Shown: positions 1-5,772 of the stretch, piece after piece
How the letters are laid out: every line of letters starts with the position of its first letter
Position numbering within the stretch: position 1 is the stretch's first letter
Assembly: GCA_910577405.1 (NCBI GenBank)
Contig: CAJTMG010000040.1
Location: 1 to 10,702 of the forward strand
DNA from: an uncultured Oscillibacter sp.
GTDB taxonomy: Bacteria > Bacillota > Clostridia > Oscillospirales > Oscillospiraceae
DNA: 10,702 nucleotides
Direction of reading: 5' to 3'
Program-made: the position numbers and the translations under genes
The notes under the pieces: model-generated
What the model was told of the DNA's origin: nothing
The model's database searches: none
The model's input: only the letters and a program-made list of their open reading frames with translations

Positions 1-1
1 T

Positions 2-358
2 ATCACGCCCGCCCTGCTTCGTCAAAAGTTTGGCAGAGCCGTGAAACCTGAGTTCCCGGACCTCTCCGAACGGGTGGCCCTCAGCGAAGCCGAAAAGGAC
101 CGGGGACTGCCGCGCGCTCTGCTCTTCCGGGAGGGCCTGCTGCCTTACGCGGAGACCGTCGCAGGGAGCCAGCGTCTTTGCGGCGCGGTGCGGGGAGCCG
201 CCATCCTCTCGCTGGCAGGGAGCTTCTTTGGAACCCTGCTTGCTTTCTATATGCTCTACCTCAGCGCTTACTCCCTCTTGAATCCCCTGGCTCTGGAAAT
301 CTTTCTCCTGCTCTGGACCCTTCCCGTCCTCCTGATCTCCAAGGAAATTACTGATTGA
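2..358 (+). CDS. C-terminal part of an unrecognised membrane protein (5' end outside window)
   Basis: The reading frame is open from the left edge to a TGA at 356-358, giving about 118 residues. A GTG at 41 has no convincing ribosome binding site, so this is read as the tail of a longer gene rather than a small complete one. The first 60 or so residues are charged and soluble-looking. They are followed by two hydrophobic segments, one around GAAILSLAGSFFGTLLAFYM and one around LALEIFLLLWTLPVLLI, so the protein probably ends with a two-helix membrane hairpin and a short tail, SKEITD. I do not recognise the family. The coding sequence is GC-rich like the genes to the right and unlike the debris that starts just after its stop. 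Confidence 0.6.
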   Translation: MTPALLRQKFGRAVKPEFPDLSERVALSEAEKDRGLPRALLFREGLLPYAETVAGSQRLCGAVRGAAILSLAGSFFGTLLAFYMLYLSAYSLLNPLALEIFLLLWTLPVLLISKEITD

Positions 359-456
359 TACGGCATTGTTGTCAAGATACATTTGATAAACGGAAAATTC
401 CAAATCTTTTTTGAGAATGCAGCAGTCGCTGTGTTCTCTTTTTTACCCATTTTACG

Positions 457-664
457 CGGAGCATTATCCCAGTACTTGCACCTGCGGGACATTGAGGATC
501 TGGATGAAACGCAGACTAGTATAGTGGCAGTCCTGGTTGCTGTGAACCAGTGTTTGCGCATCCAGGGAAACGCCGTGATAAGGGATGTAAGTAATGTCTG
601 TCAGAAGGACTTTGCATGGTCCATGCTGTTTAAATTCCCGATTAAGCAGATTGTCCGCCACCAT
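457..664 (-). pseudogene. Eroded IS3-family transposase (orfB, DDE integrase) remnant
   Basis: Reading the minus strand from 664, one frame gives MVADNLLNREF, then the block LLTDITYIPY that carries the first catalytic Asp of IS3-type transposases. After only a few residues comes LVHSNQDCHYTSLRFIQIL (about 550-494), the counterpart of the family's HSDQGxHYTS block. At about 495 the frame shifts, and the next frame continues with MSRRCKYWDNAP (492-457), the family's MSRRGNCxDNAP block. The usual stretch of several dozen residues between the first and second Asp is missing. The second catalytic Asp has become Asn (HSNQD), and the glutamate block expected after DNAP (ESFFGH-like) is not seen. No terminal inverted repeats were found. 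This is a non-functional internal fragment. The identification rests on remembered family motifs. Confidence 0.8.
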
Positions 665-667
665 GTT

Positions 668-925
668 TGTAAGGAAGGTGAGCCAAACAAAAAAGTGGTT
701 GTTTCTAAAATGGAAATAACCACTCAGTATGGAGCTGTGGCCGGAAAGACGCAGACAAGGGAGACGCAATTCTATAATATCAATTCCCGTCGAGCAGCCC
801 ATTTACGTATCCGGGCCACGGGAATCCTGAAAGAATACATAACAAAGGGCTTTGCGCTGGATGGTGAGCGGTTGAAGCAGGATAAAATGGTCTTTGGCAA
901 GGAGTATTTCCATGAAATGTTGAAA
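668..925 (+). pseudogene. RhuM-family (virulence RhuM / phage-type DNA-associated) gene remnant
   Basis: In one plus-strand frame the translation reads KEGEPNKKVVVSKMEITTQ, then GKTQTRETQFYN, then RIRATGILKEYITKGFALD and ERLKQDKMVFGKEYF. These follow the order of the RhuM family core (EGE..., KTQT...FYNLD..., RIWAT..LKEYI.KGF.LDDERLKQ...FG.DYF). Between FYN and NSRRAAHLRIRAT the family normally has a further stretch of about a dozen residues (LDxILAIGYRV-like), which is absent here, so there is an in-frame internal deletion. The N-terminal helix-turn-helix-like part and the C-terminus are also missing, and no start or ribosome binding site is attached. The fragment abuts the IS3 remnant, which lies on the opposite strand. 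RhuM genes usually travel on islands and mobile elements. Confidence 0.75.
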
Positions 926-1257
926 CCACCCAATGAACCACATGGGAGATTGGGCGGCATACAACAAACCGTATATTGGCGAGGGCTTGAACCGGCTGCC
1001 TGTTTTTCCCTTTTTGCCATGTACGAAAGCGGAAATGAAGACCATCAAATTTTTGTGCGGCTTCTCTATAAAGTGCATCCGTAGAAAGAGGGGATATTAT
1101 GGCAGAGAGCGGGACCTTGATGAAACTGGCGGGGGCTGATAGGCTTGCCTCTGGTGCTGCCGCGACTGTCAACCACGGCAAAGAATCTGTACAAGCTGCA
1201 TCAAAATTAAGCAATGCGCGGATGAGCTTACAGAACATTTCATTTCTGGACAGGCAT
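926..1257. other. Unassigned debris between the RhuM remnant and the DegV gene
   Basis: No complete gene is supported here. The frame of the RhuM remnant continues without similarity I can name to a TAG at 1082-1084, ending in YKVHP. A plausible ribosome binding site (AAAGAGGGG, about 1084-1092) precedes an ATG at 1099. That frame reads MAESGTLMKLAGADRL and onward for about 50 residues before it runs antisense into the degV-like gene. It could be the 5' stub of a truncated mobile-element gene, or chance. Composition is AT-richer than the genes to the right. Confidence 0.4.
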
Positions 1258-2100
1258 CTAGGTTTTACGCAGAAGGATAACTCCCAGCGTACCGGGACCG
1301 CTATGGCTGAAAATTGTACAGCCGGCTTTTGCTTCCAGGATTTGACCGAAGCGGCCGTCGGAGTGAAGGACGTCCCGCGCGATAGAGGCCAATTCATCGC
1401 CGGAGCAGGTATCGACAATCAGAACCGTACTGGTATCCAGATCATTCCGGTTCTGGATACGTTCCCAGACATAATCCCGGACGACCTTCTCAATAGAGCC
1501 GCGGTATTTCTTCACTACGGACATTTTACCGTCAATGACTTCGATACAGGGATGCAGTTTCAGCAGATTAGCGCCCAAGGCAGTGACAGCAGAGCAGCGG
1601 CCGCCTTTTTTCATGTAATCCAGCCGGTCGAGGACAAAGCTGGTTTCAACGCGGGGAATCATACTCTCCAGAAGGGCGAGAATTTCCCCTACAGACTTCC
1701 CGGCCTCAGCAGCCTCCGCAGCCGCGAGGACCAGCAGGCCGGTGCCGACGGTAAGGTTTTCGGAATCCACCACATAGACCTCCGGCGTCTCCTCAGCGGC
1801 AAGCCGGGCATTCTGGCAGCAACAAGAGAACGCGGAGCCGATATTGATATGAATTACAGCGTCGCAGTGTTCTGTCAGTTTACGGAAAGCGTCTTCGTAA
1901 TCTGCGGCATTGACTGCGTTGGTGGTAGGCAAATCCCCCCCGGCGTCCACATGGGCGGCGATATCGGCGGTATGGATATTCTCGCCGTCACGGAAGAGCC
2001 TGCCGCCCTTGACAACGCCCAATGGGAAAACAGGAATCTTGTAGCGCTCCAGCAGAGAAGACGGCAAATCGCAGGTGCTGTCTGTAGTAATCTTAATCAT
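1258..2100 (-). CDS. DegV family protein (fatty-acid-binding EDD fold)
   Basis: This is a complete 280-residue protein, the usual size of the family. DegV proteins bind a long-chain fatty acid in the cleft between two alpha/beta domains. In Firmicutes the relatives FakB1 and FakB2 present fatty acids to the kinase FakA, but no fakA is in this window. Visible motifs are the N-terminal IKITTDSTCDLP, TTNAVNAADYEDAF (a variant of the TSQPSxxxF block), the SAFSCCCQNA block (family SGTYQSA), LDYMKKGGRCSAV (family L.YLKKGGRI), and the C-terminal SHSGPGTLGVI. The ATG at 2098-2100 is chosen because GGAAGGAG lies 8 bases upstream. Extended -10 promoter bases lie about 65 bases upstream. The gene lies 124 bases downstream of the ABC fusion gene on the same strand, so it could also receive read-through. 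Which fatty acid it binds cannot be told. Confidence 0.95.
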   Translation of the reverse strand: MIKITTDSTCDLPSSLLERYKIPVFPLGVVKGGRLFRDGENIHTADIAAHVDAGGDLPTTNAVNAADYEDAFRKLTEHCDAVIHINIGSAFSCCCQNARLAAEETPEVYVVDSENLTVGTGLLVLAAAEAAEAGKSVGEILALLESMIPRVETSFVLDRLDYMKKGGRCSAVTALGANLLKLHPCIEVIDGKMSVVKKYRGSIEKVVRDYVWERIQNRNDLDTSTVLIVDTCSGDELASIARDVLHSDGRFGQILEAKAGCTIFSHSGPGTLGVILLRKT

Positions 2101-2133
2101 GGATGGACTCCTTCCAATGACTCAATGGCAGAA

Positions 2134-2150
2134 TTCCCGTCAGCCGGGAA
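2134..2150. repeat. Perfect inverted repeat TTCCCG-N5-CGGGAA in the degV leader
   Basis: The 6-base arms at 2134-2139 and 2145-2150 are perfectly complementary around TCAGC. The element lies between the predicted start of transcription (about 2159) and the ribosome binding site. It could be a regulator site or a short RNA hairpin. No T-run follows, so it is not a terminator. The arms are short enough that chance cannot be excluded. Confidence 0.35.
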
Positions 2151-2165
2151 AGGTCATACACAGAA

Positions 2166-2174
2166 AGTATAACA
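2166..2174 (-). promoter_or_regulatory. Extended -10 promoter for the DegV gene
   Basis: On the minus strand the sequence reads TGT then TATACT, an extended -10 (TGnTATAAT-like). The hexamer 17 bases upstream (TGGCGC) is a poor -35, as is common for extended -10 promoters. Predicted transcription begins near 2159, leaving a leader of about 60 nt before the DegV start. Confidence 0.55.
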
Positions 2175-2224
2175 CAATCCCGGCTGGAGCGCCACAAGCA
2201 AATTCATTCAAATTCACCAAAGTT

Positions 2225-3625
2225 TTAAGGAGAAGAGCTGGAAGTTTCATCTGAATCCCCGAGAACCGGCAAACGCAGCACTGGCAGGCCGCAGGCGTCG
2301 CGGGGATCGTGAGTGACCAGAAGGGCCAGCCGTCCTGACGACTTCACGCATTCCAGACACACGCCCCGCAGAGCCTCATCCAGCCCCGTAAACGGTTCGT
2401 CCAACGCCAAAGCCTCCCCAGGCGACAGCAAAGCCCGTGCCAGTGCCAAACGCCGTTTCATTCCCCCGGACCAAGCCCGTACAGGCCGCGGGTCCAGCAG
2501 GTCCAGCCCAAGACGGGAGAGCAGTTCCGCCGCGCCCTCCAGACGGTCCCCCAGCACAAAGCGCAGATTTTCGGCGGCGTTCAGATCCTCCAAAAGACGG
2601 TCCTCCTGAAACACAGCCGTCCAGGTATGGCTCCCGGAAATTGTTCCGCTGTCAGGTTCCTCCAGTCCCATCAGAAGCCGCAGAAGGGTAGTTTTGCCGG
2701 TTCCGGAAGGCGCGGTCACACAGGTAATTCCCGGCCCGGCGGAGAAAGAGAGGTCCAGCACCGGCCTTTTCCCGTAAGACTTCCGGAGCTTTGTCACTTT
2801 GATTCCAGCGGAGACATCACGGCAGGCAGGCGGTTTTCCTGTCAGCATCCGTCCGGAGCAAAGCAGGTGTTCAAGAGCGTCCAGCCCCTTGAGAAACAGA
2901 TGCTCGAAGCCTGCGGAGACTGCAATAATGACCACAGTCCAGGCAAAAAGGTCCGGGGTTTGCAGATAAATTTTTGCGTTATAAAGCCGTTCCCCGATGG
3001 TGCCGCCGGAAAGCGCGATGACCTCCGCCGCCGCGCCAGCTTTCCAGCAGAGCCCCAAGGCCAGGGACGCGGCTGAGCGGAAGTACGGCAGGACCTGCGG
3101 CAGATAGACCCCCCACAGCCGCCGATGGAAGGGCACACGGAAGACGAGGGCCATTTCCAGTAGCCGGCAGTCCATCTGGCCCACGCCCTCCAGAACGTTG
3201 AGGTAGACCGTAGGGAAGACCATCAGCGCGGAGATAAAGCAGGGGAGGGTCCGGGGATTGAGCCAGACCAGCGCCAGGATAATAAAGGAGGCCACCGGCG
3301 CGGTCTTGACCACAGCCACCAAAGGCGCCAGCAGTTCCCGGAGCCTGGAATGTCCAGCGGCAAGAGCGCCCAATGGAATGGCCATCAGGCAGGAGAGAAG
3401 GAAGCCGCCCAGAATCCCCCGTGCCGAACGCGCCGCCGTTCCCCAGAAGGAAGCATCCGGCAGAAGGGACCATAGCCGCAGCAGGACGCGTACCGGCGAC
3501 GCCAGCAGGAGATGCCCATGGGGGTAGAGAGCCGTGAGCGCCATGCTGCCGAGCTGCCAAAGCGCCAGCCAGAACAGCACGGGCCAGGCGCGGAGGCCCT
3601 TACGCACTGTAATAGAAATCCTCAC
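2225..3625 (-). CDS. NitT/TauT-type ABC transporter, permease and ATPase fused in one chain
   Basis: This 466-residue protein joins two parts that are normally separate genes (SsuC/TauC-like permease and SsuB/TauB-like ATPase). Residues about 15-255 are the membrane domain, with several hydrophobic helices and an EAA-type coupling loop around EMALVFRVPFHRRLWGVYLP (157-176). Residues about 275-466 are the nucleotide-binding domain: Walker A APSGTGKTT (305-313, first Gly replaced by Ala), Q-loop Q340, signature WSGGM (385-389), Walker B ALALDEP (405-411), and the switch His in LVTHD (436-440). With the lipoprotein encoded just upstream it forms an importer. The start used is GTG at 3623-3625, giving a 26-base overlap with the preceding gene. 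A ribosome binding site is weak there, and a GTG six codons further in is possible, so translational coupling is likely. The substrate is unknown. The family covers sulfonates, nitrate, pyrimidine precursors and others. Confidence 0.9.
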   Translation of the reverse strand: MRISITVRKGLRAWPVLFWLALWQLGSMALTALYPHGHLLLASPVRVLLRLWSLLPDASFWGTAARSARGILGGFLLSCLMAIPLGALAAGHSRLRELLAPLVAVVKTAPVASFIILALVWLNPRTLPCFISALMVFPTVYLNVLEGVGQMDCRLLEMALVFRVPFHRRLWGVYLPQVLPYFRSAASLALGLCWKAGAAAEVIALSGGTIGERLYNAKIYLQTPDLFAWTVVIIAVSAGFEHLFLKGLDALEHLLCSGRMLTGKPPACRDVSAGIKVTKLRKSYGKRPVLDLSFSAGPGITCVTAPSGTGKTTLLRLLMGLEEPDSGTISGSHTWTAVFQEDRLLEDLNAAENLRFVLGDRLEGAAELLSRLGLDLLDPRPVRAWSGGMKRRLALARALLSPGEALALDEPFTGLDEALRGVCLECVKSSGRLALLVTHDPRDACGLPVLRLPVLGDSDETSSSSP

Positions 3626-4649
3626 CGGGCAGAGCGCCGCCTACCGATTCAGGCGCGGCATTGAAGAGGACCTCCAGATAACCGGAGAGCTTGTCTTTCA
3701 TTTCCGGGCCGGTGATGCAGACAATATTGCAGTGAGGCAGGGCTTTTTCAGCGATGGAAGGATTTTCCACAATGCCGTATTCAGCAATCAAAGCGGCGGC
3801 GTCAGCGGGATGATCATTCACCCAATCAACGGAAGCGGCATATTCTTCCAGGAAACCGTCCATCACCAGCGGTTCGTTTTCTGCAACGTCCTTCCGGGCG
3901 ACGATCACACCAGTAATCATAGCGGAGCCGTTTTCCAGCGCGTCCCACTCTGCCGTCAGGTCCAGGGCGGTCCGCAGATTTTCCAGCTTTGCCTGCGCCG
4001 CGGTCACAAAGGGCTGAGGCAGAAGGGCAATTTCCGCCGCCCCGGACGCCAGAGCCGAGACGCATTCCGTATGCTCGCTCTTCCAGTCGATGGTCACGTC
4101 TGTATCAGGGTCCAGGCCGTTCTGAGCCAGCAGGTACCGCAGGCCGAACTCCGGCGTAGAACCCTTACCTGCGGCCACAATGGTTTTCCCCGACAGATCC
4201 GCTATGGACTGAACGCTTTCGCCGCCGTTTTCCACAATATAGAGCACCCCCAGGGTATTGACCGCCAAGGTGACAATCTGCCCCTCAGTTTTATTGTACA
4301 GCACCGCCGCCAGATTCGCAGGCACGCAGGCCATATCCAGCTCGCCCTTGATCAGCAAAGGCGTCACCTCGTCGGCGGAACCGGCCAGTGTGAATTCGTA
4401 CGAGCCTCCGTCCCGGTTCTGGTCCATCAGGGAGACCAGTCCCATAGCGGTAGGACCCTTCAGCGCGGCTATGGGACGGGGATTGATGGTCATATGCTCG
4501 CTGCCCTCCACTACGTTTTCGGTCGCGGGAGGAATCAACATATCGTCTGTCGTCTCGGTTATATCCTCCGTGCTCTGTCCGCAGGAAGCCAGGGACAGCG
4601 CCAGCAGGAAAGAGAGAAAAACGGCGGTCAATTTACGGGAAATTTTCAT
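3600..4649 (-). CDS. NitT/TauT-type ABC transporter substrate-binding lipoprotein
   Basis: This 349-residue protein binds the substrate of the importer outside the membrane. The N-terminus is a lipoprotein signal: MKISRK, then a hydrophobic stretch and a lipobox LASC with the lipidated Cys at residue 23. The start at ATG 4647-4649 is chosen because GGAGG sits about 8 bases upstream and the signal peptide begins there; an in-frame upstream ATG at 4694 would add 15 residues that do not fit a signal. The mature part has the SsuA/NMT1-like pattern: AALKGPTAMGL, GELDMACVPANLAA, NTLGVLYIVENG, DLSGKTIVAAGKGSTPEFG, ASGAAEIALLPQPFV. The first gene of the operon lies 54 bases upstream and the transporter gene overlaps its 3' end. 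The ligand cannot be deduced from the sequence. Confidence 0.92.
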   Translation of the reverse strand: MKISRKLTAVFLSFLLALSLASCGQSTEDITETTDDMLIPPATENVVEGSEHMTINPRPIAALKGPTAMGLVSLMDQNRDGGSYEFTLAGSADEVTPLLIKGELDMACVPANLAAVLYNKTEGQIVTLAVNTLGVLYIVENGGESVQSIADLSGKTIVAAGKGSTPEFGLRYLLAQNGLDPDTDVTIDWKSEHTECVSALASGAAEIALLPQPFVTAAQAKLENLRTALDLTAEWDALENGSAMITGVIVARKDVAENEPLVMDGFLEEYAASVDWVNDHPADAAALIAEYGIVENPSIAEKALPHCNIVCITGPEMKDKLSGYLEVLFNAAPESVGGALPGEDFYYSA

Positions 4650-4703
4650 AACAGCACCTCCAGAAATATTTGGAAATCCACGAAAACAAATCAAATTCTC
4701 ATC

Positions 4704-4958
4704 CTAACTCCCATCCTGCGGCGCATAGACGGCCTTAGCGGTCACGCCCTCCAAACGTCCGATTTTCCCGGCCAGCGCGGAGATCACGTCCGCCGGAGCG
4801 TCCAGGGCGATGCTGATCAGACGAATGCCCCGGTCGCGGCAGGGAATGCCCATACGTCCCAGGATGCAGTCCTCGTACTGATGGAGCAGGGCGTTGAGCG
4901 CGGCGGCGGACCCGGAATCGCGAACGATCACGGCCAGCACAGCCATGCGGTTTTCCAT
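4704..4958 (-). CDS. TM1266-like putative iron-only hydrogenase system regulator (ACT/NikR-like fold)
   Basis: This is a complete 84-residue protein. The sequence follows the family annotated as 'iron-only hydrogenase system regulator' or TM1266: MAVLAVIVRD, LNALLHQYEDCILGRMGIPC, RGIRLISIALDAPADVISAL, GKIGRLEGVTAKAVY. The family is small, single-domain and ACT-like with a beta-alpha-beta-beta-alpha-beta layout, is often found next to hydE/hydF/hydG, and lacks an obvious DNA-binding domain. Its function is not experimentally settled as far as I know. Start ATG 4956-4958 follows the run AAGGGGGGG about 7 bases upstream. It is the first gene of the minus-strand operon and lies directly behind the attenuator. 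No [FeFe]-hydrogenase or maturase gene is in the window, so a role in sensing whatever the importer moves is equally possible. Confidence 0.85.
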   Translation of the reverse strand: MENRMAVLAVIVRDSGSAAALNALLHQYEDCILGRMGIPCRDRGIRLISIALDAPADVISALAGKIGRLEGVTAKAVYAPQDGS

Positions 4959-4978
4959 AGAAGTTTCCCCCCCTTGTC

Positions 4979-5014
4979 AAAAGAAAAATCTCCCTGCCGG
5001 TTGGCGGAGGGAGA
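4979..5014 (-). terminator. Intrinsic terminator in the leader of the TM1266-like/ABC operon
   Basis: On the minus-strand RNA the arms UCUCCCU (5014-5008) and AGGGAGA (4995-4989) pair perfectly. A short inner GCC/GGC stem with an AACC loop lies between them, with a 2-base bulge on one side. The hairpin is followed at once by TTTTTCTTTT (4988-4979). On the plus strand no T-run follows, so the signal belongs to the minus strand. It lies only about 20 bases before the start codon of the first gene and downstream of that gene's promoter, so it must be conditional. Confidence 0.85.
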
Positions 5015-5118
5015 CATGGCATACCCATAGGGCCTGCGTCTCTTACGGCTTGGAGCGTATCCTTGCCGCCAGAATCGACAGTGCTTCGGTCGCCGGTCAG
5101 AGTGTACTTTCCGGCAAC
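4979..5118 (-). promoter_or_regulatory. Structured attenuator leader, riboswitch candidate of unassigned class
   Basis: Between the predicted transcription start (about 5118) and the ribosome binding site, the minus-strand RNA can form several elements. Hairpin 1 pairs UUGCCGG (5117-5111) with CCGGCGA (5096-5090), including one G-U pair, around a 14-nt loop. Hairpin 2 is CGGC-AA-GGA, loop UACGC, UCC-AA-GCCG (5068-5046), with a symmetric AA/AA internal loop. A third pairing, GAGAC (5042-5038) with GUCUC (5015-5011), supported by an inner GGC/GCC, would consume the first bases of the terminator's 5' arm and so act as an antiterminator. The terminator follows. I see no T-box sequence, no thi-box core and no match to other classes I know well. 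A protein-controlled attenuator or a leader with an unknown ligand both fit. Confidence 0.6.
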
Positions 5119-5124
5119 GGAGAA

Positions 5125-5153
5125 ATTGTACCATCAAAGCCGCCGCCTGTCAA
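5125..5153 (-). promoter_or_regulatory. Sigma-A promoter of the TM1266-like/ABC importer operon
   Basis: On the minus strand a consensus TTGACA (5153-5148) is followed by 17 bases and TACAAT (5130-5125), one mismatch from consensus. Transcription should begin near 5118. This gives a leader of about 160 nt, far longer than translation initiation needs. Confidence 0.8.
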
Positions 5154-5227
5154 GCTCCTTGATTTTGCTGAGGCGGAGCGGTATAGAAAAAATTTCCAGA
5201 ATTATGCTGTTCTGGCCGTCTGATATC

Positions 5228-5256
5228 TTGAAAATACTGCGGACAAGTTATATAAT
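5228..5256 (+). promoter_or_regulatory. Sigma-A promoter of the 140-aa gene and its downstream genes
   Basis: TTGAAA (5228-5233), 17 bases, then perfect TATAAT (5251-5256). Predicted transcription begins near 5263, about 48 bases before the start codon at 5311. It is divergent from the promoter at 5125-5153, with about 75 bases between the two -35 elements. Confidence 0.75.
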
Positions 5257-5310
5257 AAAATTGAGGCAAAAGAGGCGGTTTCAGGACATGGAGTGTATAG
5301 GAGGGGCGAA

Positions 5311-5733
5311 ATGAATATACACACGACTGGCCGGTATGCGATTTTCCGCAATCGGGAATTTGAGTTTGAGTGCCATGATGATGGATTTTGGCTGGTAAGC
5401 GATGACCCGAATGACGTCTCTCTGGGTTTCTCGGAGGTGTCAGGCGCAGAAAAACGGTATATCATGAAGAACGTTGCTTTGACTCAGTTGTCCCTGGTGT
5501 TTCAGAAAGCAACCTACGCCTATTACGACGGCTGCAAATTCAAGGTGTCACGTATCACGGGGAGTCTGATGATATTGAATTTCAGCAGCATCGCATTGTC
5601 CAGAAGGTATTGCAGACGTGGGGTCAACGTTATGCAGTACAACAGGCAGGATTATTATATGTATGTTCCTTTGAAGGACATCGAGCGGATAGAACAGGAA
5701 TGGATTCCCTGCGTGCCTGGGGAAGTCTGCTGA
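5311..5733 (+). CDS. Hypothetical protein with two diverged tandem repeats
   Basis: This is a 140-residue soluble protein with no signal peptide or membrane segment. The ATG at 5311 is preferred over an in-frame ATG at 5293 because AGGAGGGG (5299-5306) lies just before it. Two halves align with each other. GRYAIFRNREFEFE (7-20) matches ATYAYYDGCKFKVS (67-80) at the pattern Y-A-aromatic-x-x-x-(K/E)-F. YIMKNVALTQL (50-60) matches YYMYVPLKDI (115-124). The repeat length is about 60-65 residues. I do not recognise the family. Its style and its neighbour, a SUKH-like fragment, recall immunity proteins of polymorphic toxin systems, but that is inference, and no toxin gene is present. It is the first gene after a strong promoter; the next gene starts 39 bases after its stop. 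Confidence 0.75.
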   Translation: MNIHTTGRYAIFRNREFEFECHDDGFWLVSDDPNDVSLGFSEVSGAEKRYIMKNVALTQLSLVFQKATYAYYDGCKFKVSRITGSLMILNFSSIALSRRYCRRGVNVMQYNRQDYYMYVPLKDIERIEQEWIPCVPGEVC

Positions 5734-5772
5734 CGCCGATAGAAGAACGGCACAACGTTTCAGGAGGGAGTT

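Noticed and set aside
457..664. Functional insertion sequence
   Set aside because: Frameshift, missing internal block, altered catalytic residue and no terminal inverted repeats found.
383..1084. Plus-strand open frame of 233 codons as a single hypothetical gene
   Set aside because: No ribosome binding site. Its first half is antisense to the IS3 transposase blocks and its second half is a deleted RhuM fragment, so the open frame is accidental.
1099..2172. Plus-strand open frame of 357 codons
   Set aside because: Almost all of it is antisense to the DegV gene. Only the first 50 or so codons are outside it and are reported as a possible relic.
3534..5030. Plus-strand open frame of 498 codons
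   Set aside because: It is antisense to the lipoprotein, the start of the transporter gene and the TM1266-like gene, all of which have clear family motifs and start sites. Such long shadows are expected in GC-rich coding DNA.
4959..5125. TPP, c-di-GMP or T-box element in the leader
   Set aside because: The thi-box core (CTGAGA ... GAACCTGA) and the T-box AGGGTGGNACCGCG are absent. GACGCA and GGCC recall parts of c-di-GMP-I, but the tetraloop and receptor are not seen in the right order.
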